DNA from: Mugil cephalus
Lineage: Eukaryota > Chordata > Actinopteri > Mugiliformes > Mugilidae
Direction of reading: 5' to 3'
DNA length: 64,000 nt
NCBI RefSeq assembly: GCF_022458985.1
Contig: NC_061774.1
Coordinates: 9,662,616-9,726,615 of the forward strand
Position 1 is the first letter of the stretch; every line of letters begins with the position of its first letter. The notes under the pieces are model-generated. The model was not told the DNA's origin. It did not search any database and worked only from the letters and a program-made list of their open reading frames with translations. The translations under genes and the position numbers were made by a program. Below are positions 58,709 to 64,000 of the stretch, piece by piece.

Positions 58709-60740
58709 CAGAGCTCCCTGATAAAAGGTGGCTCCTCAGCGTGTTCTCAGTGAAATGTACAGTATTGTGGTCACTGAACAACAGCAGTGAAAACACTGCC
58801 TGTTCAGTGAGTGTTACAGTTGCAGAGCAACACAGTTTATATCAATATGCACGTTTTGTATAATCTGTTCTTTTGTAGTGAAATAAATACAAATAGTTCA
58901 TTGATCAAGTGTGTTCTGTGTGATACACTGAAAAATTACAGATCGTTTCAACGGGACAATGTTTATTCACAAGATCACATTTTGATTTTTCACACTGTCT
59001 TCAATGACAACCTCCAAATAATAACTGACGTGACTGTCACCCGTTTAAACAACATTTGTCATTAAATGGATAGAGCCTGTTAATAGTACAGAACGAAAAA
59101 AGTGTCAAACAGTCTTTCAGGCACATTTAAAGTTTAAATCCAAACACTTAAAAAAAAACTGCATGTGTTGAAGGTCACATGTGAATGAAGGTATGGACGT
59201 TTCTCCTTGTTCCATCTGCTAATCTACCAGGGAAGAGGAAGAGTTTAACATAAATACCAGTTTGAACCTATAACGACGTTAAAGTGAGAACTATGTATTG
59301 AGCAGTAACCGTTGAGTCTAGACAAGATAAGCAAAATGCAGTTATCTTAATGGTCAGAGATTGTCGTGTTTCATTTGTTTCATTTTAACTTAGCGTAGTC
59401 AATTACTTTCTTCCGAGACTTTTACAACATTACAGATAAAGGGAGGAGATGAAGATATGTGAAGGAACAAGGCAAAGAAAAGTCTATTTGGCAAATTTCA
59501 GTTCCTTCCTGGTCAAATATACTGTACTTAGAAAATCCATTACAAAAGTAATGGAAAAACTCCAAATTATAAAATGGCACCACGTGACTATAAATGTCAA
59601 AATTTGCAGTAATTTGCTTCTAAATGAGCAGCTCTGTTGGTTTCATTATAGAAATAAAACACGAGACAATACAAAGCCACAACAATAACAACCAGTAAAA
59701 CTTGGCTGGCACAGAATCACATAGTCATAAAAATTACACCAACTATAACTTTAAAAACAATATAAACACAAAACTCTTTCCTTATCAATGTTTCAAGTTA
59801 AAACATCAAACACTGTGGATAGGACGTCGTTTGATTCTTTCACATTTCCAGAATCAATCGCATTTTCAGTCATCTCTCCTATAATAATCTTTATATCCAT
59901 CCACCTGTATTAAAAATAACAGAGATATTTCAAAATTACAAACCTAAACTGTAAAATGTCTCAAACAGTAGCACAATAGCACAGCTATCAGATCAGTTTT
60001 AGGTTTCTAGAAGACAACAGTTATAGATCGACATTAACATTTAGTTTGATGGACGAGGGCGAATATCGCCACAACGTTGGTGTTTACTGTGTGTGTGGGT
60101 TCTCGTATTTCTGTGCTCGTCCTTGGTGTCTGCGGCGTTGGCACATATGAAAACTTAAAGACCGTGTAACAACTGTGTCGGTTTTTTTTGTTTTTGAACT
60201 GCAGCCTGTCGGAATACTTTTGGTAATAAATATTTTAAAATGCTTCTTCCTTTTAAGTAAGTGTCTGTAAGCATAAAGTATTAATATAAGTATGTAACTA
60301 CTGAGCTCAGTCAGATCAATCCAATATATTTACATAGCCCAGGTAACAATCCCAATAATCCCAGGATAATTCACAGAACCCAGAGCGAGGCTTAGCGAGG
60401 CCGGGTCGGTTTGGAAAGTGTCAAATTCAGTAACTAAAAGAAAATAAAATGTCTAGAAACACCAGAAATCAAGACCATTCACTGAGGTTTGCTATTTCCA
60501 AAATTCGGTTTCAGAGATGTTTTAAAGACCTGCAGATAATACTGGACACATATCATAAAAAAAGAACTTTATGTTGGACCCTTAGAACTTGTGTAGGTTT
60601 GTGTAGGTGTAGATTTATGGCAGAAAGTGTGTGCGTTGTAGAAGTGATGCGTGTGCCTGTTTGTGTTAGTAAAGCGGTGGTGGTTTTGCGGTGTGCCGGG
60701 CGGTGCTCAGACGCGTGCTTGGCTGCGTTGTTGCGGGCGG
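58709..60740. other. Convergent 3' regions of rnaseh2c and zbtb3
   Basis: AT-rich sequence with no recognisable exon. The rnaseh2c 3' UTR occupies the left end. The zbtb3 3' UTR, from the minus strand, should occupy the right part; it becomes GC-richer from about 60560. No repeats with clear boundaries were found. Confidence 0.45.
58882..58887 (+). terminator. rnaseh2c: rnaseh2c polyadenylation signal
   Basis: AATAAA about 175 bases after the stop codon and before the next converging gene. Position is plausible; use is inferred. Confidence 0.5.
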
Positions 60741-60744
60741 GTGG

Positions 60745-60942
60745 TAGGTGGCTTGCGGATGGCGTAGTCGCCCATTGCTGGTCTCGTCAGCAGTGGACAT
60801 GATAGGGACGCTCCGGTAAGGTGCGCCCATGTGTGCGCTCCGAGTGGTACGACACAGAAAGTCTTCCGCTAGACGCAGGCGGCGCCTCAAGTTACTCACG
60901 AGGAAAGTCCTCGGAGACCGACGTCGGGAGTCCTCTACAAAG
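60745..60942 (-). pseudogene. zbtb3: Out-of-frame remains of the zbtb3 zinc fingers
   Basis: On the minus strand, TGCGTCTAGCGGAAGACTTT (60858-60877), GAGCGTCCCTAT (60802-60813) and GCCATCCGCAAG (60752-60763) look like CxxCGKTF, the ERPY linker and the HIRK of the second finger of ZBTB3 (TQSGDLYRHIRKAH). They are in different frames, and the interval is about 130 bases where two fingers need about 159. The differences look like roughly ten small deletions rather than substitutions. DNFVEDS just upstream (about 60930) is also in a shifted frame. This could be true decay or uncorrected assembly deletions in a GC-rich stretch. Confidence 0.6.
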
Positions 60943-63253
60943 TTATCCGACGGAGTCCTGGGAAATCCCGGAAGTAAGAGGGGTTCTTGATGCTGAGGGC
61001 ATGTGGACGGAGGTGAGGAGGCTGTGAAAGGACGTTTGGGAGGAAGCCAGCACCGAGGGAGAGAGGGAGAAGAGGGAGGGTATCGTTGAATGAGAGGTTT
61101 GTAAGAGGCCGTGTTGTTGGGACGAAAGGAAATGAGGACTGTTCAACTCGTCTTCCTGGACATCATCCTCAAACTCATTGTCCACTTCCATCACTGGTTC
61201 TTCCTCTCTGCTTTCCTCTGTCTCCTCTTCCAGCTCCTCGTCAGATATAACAATGGCCTCCACTTTGACCTTCATGTCGTCTCCGTCATTGCCTGTCCTC
61301 ACTCTCCCCATGAGGGGTTGAGATCTCTTACTTCTAGGAGTGGGTGAAGCTCCAGTGCCCCCCTGTGGTCCGTTCTGGGCGTGAAGCTCAGGGTTAAAGT
61401 TTTGGTGTTGCAGAGACACAGTACTCTGAATTTGGATTGGGGGAAGCGCACGTTGGGGTGTTGAGTGCGTGTGGTTTGTTTGTAAATGTGATGTTAGAGC
61501 TGATGTTTGGATTAACATGACCATCTGTTGTCCTCTGCCTAAAGTGCCTCTGTGGTCGGTCTCCAAGGGTTCATCACAGGATAGCTGATAATCTTCAGGA
61601 TGTGCACTGGGGGAGAGGTGGGATTCTGACTGAGGAACTGTAACCACTGACTGACCACCGGCCTGACTCACTGGGACCCGGGACGAGGAAGACGAGGAAG
61701 AAGGCTGCTGGTTGCTGCTGTGGCTGGAGAAAGATATAAACAATGTTTTAGTGACAACAAATCATATGAATGTCCAAAAGTACATGTCTTAGGGCAGAAT
61801 TCATTTAATAGTCAAGTGAAAAAAAAAAAAAAAAATAGGAATCATTCTTAATAAAATACTACTTGACATCTAAAATTAGTGTACATGATGATAATATGGT
61901 CTTATGGTGTTAATTTATGTATCGGGATTTACAGTGTAAATAAATAACAATTTTATAATTACAGAAAGTAAGTACAGTAAAAAAAAAATAATAAAGCCTA
62001 GAACTTCAACTGAATCAATCAAATGAATCAATATGATTCGGAGGAACACATTTCTGAGGTATCTTCTAGGTTTCATTGAAAATATCCACAGATACAATGT
62101 TCTTTCCCTACTGACAAGATTTCATCTATTAAGCTGCAGCAGTTTTCTTAGTGTTACATTGCAATGAAGCCTGTACTAAAACAAATCCCTTTAACAAAGT
62201 TTCTGATCTTATCATCATCTTTTTGGCTTAAACTCTGCTTTGAACTCCAAACAAGTGATTTAATTTCAATTCTTCATGAGACATGAATCTTAAGACTTAA
62301 GATTTCAGGCTTCCAATAGGCTTTAAATAAAAATCGTCACAAATCTAAGTACTAAAAAAATAATTTTTGCACAGAGTAAATAGTTTTATGGTTAGAAATG
62401 TGTCAAAATCAAAAACAGACTCTTACCTGTACGTCTCAGTGGTGCTACAGGGGCTGCAAAGTGCCGACCCTTCTCCGTGACCCCCAGTGCCCAACCTGAT
62501 GTGACCTCCGGATGCAGGAGCAGACCGAGCTGTAATGAGGCCCTGGACCCGCTCTCTTCCCGGTGGCAGAGGAGGGATGTCGATGCCAGGCTGGGTGGTG
62601 TCAGCCAGGTCAGGGCTCAGAGGAGTTTGAATACGTGGCTCTGATGACCCCCCACCCGATGTCCTTTGCTCAGACTTTATTGACTCCACCTCACCCCTTT
62701 CTGCCACTATGGCTAGTGATAACAGTGGCGCTGCCACGGTCACTGAATTTGAGTGATCTGCCGCCATGGCCACCATGAGATCAGTCCCGCCGTCACCACC
62801 ACCTTCCCTCCTCGCCTCCGCCGCCTTCTTCAAACCGCCGCTCTCTTCGGGGCGAGTGCTGTCTGCCTCGGCCAGAGGCCCCCGTCTCTGCAGTCGCCTC
62901 TTGCATACTCTCACCACCTCGTTCATGTGGAGAAAGCTTGCAGCCGCCAGTATGTCCTCCACTGGAGGAGACTCCTCCAGCTGCAGCACGCCTTCGTAGA
63001 CAAAGTCCAAGAGCAAGGCAAAGGCGGCAGACGTGACGATGTCGCTGTCAAGTGTGACAGAGCTGCCGGTGCCGTTTCCCCCGGGAGAGTCGGAGTAGAA
63101 CATGTGGAAGAAAGGTGAGCAGGAGGCCAAGACGGCCCTGTGAGCCAGGAAGCGGGATGAGCCCACCAGCACGGTGCAGTCACAGAGGAAGCCCCGCTGA
63201 CGCTGGGAGCGCAGAGCCGACAGCAGCTGCTGGGAATGCTGGGGAAACTCCAT
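60943..63253 (-). CDS. zbtb3: Zinc finger and BTB domain protein 3, finger part frame-broken
   Basis: BTB-zinc finger transcription regulator. Two coding exons are open: 62427-63253 (ATG at 63251-63253) and 60943-61723. Residues 1-120 form the BTB domain ([69 protein letters not shown]). [10 protein letters not shown] and, in exon 3, [12 protein letters not shown] are ZBTB3 signatures, which distinguishes it from ZBTB18/42. The open frame stops at 60943 (535 residues) before any zinc finger. Finger-like pieces follow in shifting frames at 60745-60880. Either the gene has lost its fingers or the sequence carries small deletions. The human gene lies near NXF1 and BSCL2. Confidence 0.88.
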
Positions 63254-63718
63254 CACCTGAGTGTGGATAAATATATAAACAGACAATGTATGACAACAGA
63301 GTAATAATTCTGTAATAATTCACAATATGTCTTCATAGTAAAAATGATAACAAATAGGACACTGTATATAAATAAATGCTTACAACTGTCTTGACCACAA
63401 ATACGACATAGTGTGTAACAAACTTATTGCCTGTTTGTTTACTGCATATAAAAGCCAAATGTTTGCACACAGGAACACAGCAGGAAAACGCCCGATTTGT
63501 ACTAATACTTTGGGGGCTACAATTAAAATTGTCCATCGTGTATTTTTTAAATTATCTTTATTTCTATATATATATGGTTTATACCTCGGTGCGTTTTTAG
63601 TTTCAATGCTAATGCTAACCTAAAAAAAAAAAATAAAAAAAATAAAATGAGATTTCAACAGAAGTTGTAAAACATGAGTTATTAACATTTATTTAAATAA
63701 TAAAATAAAAATACTCAC

Positions 63719-63800
63719 GGACAGCGCGGACAGTTGCGAGCCTTCAGACCGCTATCATGCTTTAACCTCTCTCACGTTTCCATGGCGACCAGTCGGAAAT
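63719..63800 (-). other. zbtb3: zbtb3 non-coding first exon and promoter
   Basis: The coding exon starts at an acceptor (CACACTCAG) at 63257, three bases before the ATG, so an upstream exon is needed. A donor GTGAGT at 63713-63718 (minus strand) follows GC-richer sequence and is the best candidate end of exon 1. The transcription start is not defined. Confidence 0.5.
63776..63789 (+). promoter_or_regulatory. RFX X-box motif at the zbtb3 promoter
   Basis: GTTTCCATGGCGAC; on the minus strand GTCGCCATGGAAAC. Both readings fit GTYNCCATRGNAAC, the RFX-factor X-box, with no mismatch. It sits at the presumed zbtb3 start site and may also serve a divergent transcript to the right. Confidence 0.5.
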
Positions 63801-64000
63801 CTTCGGTCTAATGGCAGCGTCTGTGTCCACTAGATGATTTTTTAACAAGATACGGCAAGCAGGTGAAAAAGAAACGAGGAAAACGACATTATACGTGTCA
63901 AAAAATAAACTCCCAAGATGTCTTAAATGCGACGTTGTGCAGAAAGAACCCCAGGTATCCCCAACACAAACATGCTAACACTTCTTAGCCAAGTTAGCCA
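63801..64000. other. Window end, possible divergent promoter flank
   Basis: The plus strand has ATGGCAGCGTCTGTGTCCAC at about 63810 but the frame stops after eight codons. No exon can be supported before the window ends. Confidence 0.35.

Noticed and set aside
60449-60802. Plus-strand 117-codon ORF near the zbtb3 3' end
   Set aside because: It is antisense to the zbtb3 finger region and 3' UTR, low in complexity and without a match.

Overview
The window is vertebrate nuclear DNA and looks like a compact teleost fish genome. Coding exons are short and separated by introns often near 80-150 bases. The interspersed repeats are fish-type Tc1/mariner elements, their short derivatives and Rex/L2-like LINE tails. 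No bacterial operons, rRNA, tRNA or CRISPR were seen. I rebuilt eight genes exon by exon, checking splice phase at each junction; seven are on the minus strand.

Layout from left to right: first exon of a TGF-beta2-like growth factor (196-556, minus); trmt112 (3547-6289, minus, 4 exons); atg2a (8349-28283, minus, 42 coding exons, 2016 codons without a break); nxf1 (29918-38189, minus, 22 exons, possibly with a far upstream alternative first exon at 42241-42307); an ITPKC-like inositol-trisphosphate 3-kinase (44724-50558, minus, 7 exons); bscl2/seipin (51538-54515 coding, 5' exons to about 56130, minus); rnaseh2c (57178-58708, plus, head-to-head with bscl2); and zbtb3 (60943-63253 coding, minus, non-coding first exon near 63719). 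trmt112, atg2a, nxf1, bscl2, rnaseh2c and zbtb3 have human counterparts on 11q12-q13, so the block is an old syntenic neighbourhood. The TGF-beta and ITPK genes come from a different human neighbourhood.

The genes do not form one pathway. They are mostly housekeeping: tRNA/rRNA/protein methylation (trmt112), lipid transfer for autophagosomes and lipid droplets (atg2a, bscl2), mRNA export (nxf1), RNase H2 (rnaseh2c), inositol phosphate signalling (ITPK), plus one signalling ligand and one BTB transcription factor.

The most interesting signal is inside the 2.5 kb nxf1 intron that follows the leucine-rich-repeat exons. On the sense strand it carries GACGGGTAAGA, a short hairpin and CCTAAGGCAGG, the two strands of the constitutive transport element (CTE) loop that NXF1 protein itself binds. 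Other points worth a second look are the zbtb3 zinc fingers, visible only as frame-broken pieces; three GC-AG introns; an in-frame 36-base bscl2 exon whose end echoes the previous exon; and a possible alternative nxf1 first exon.
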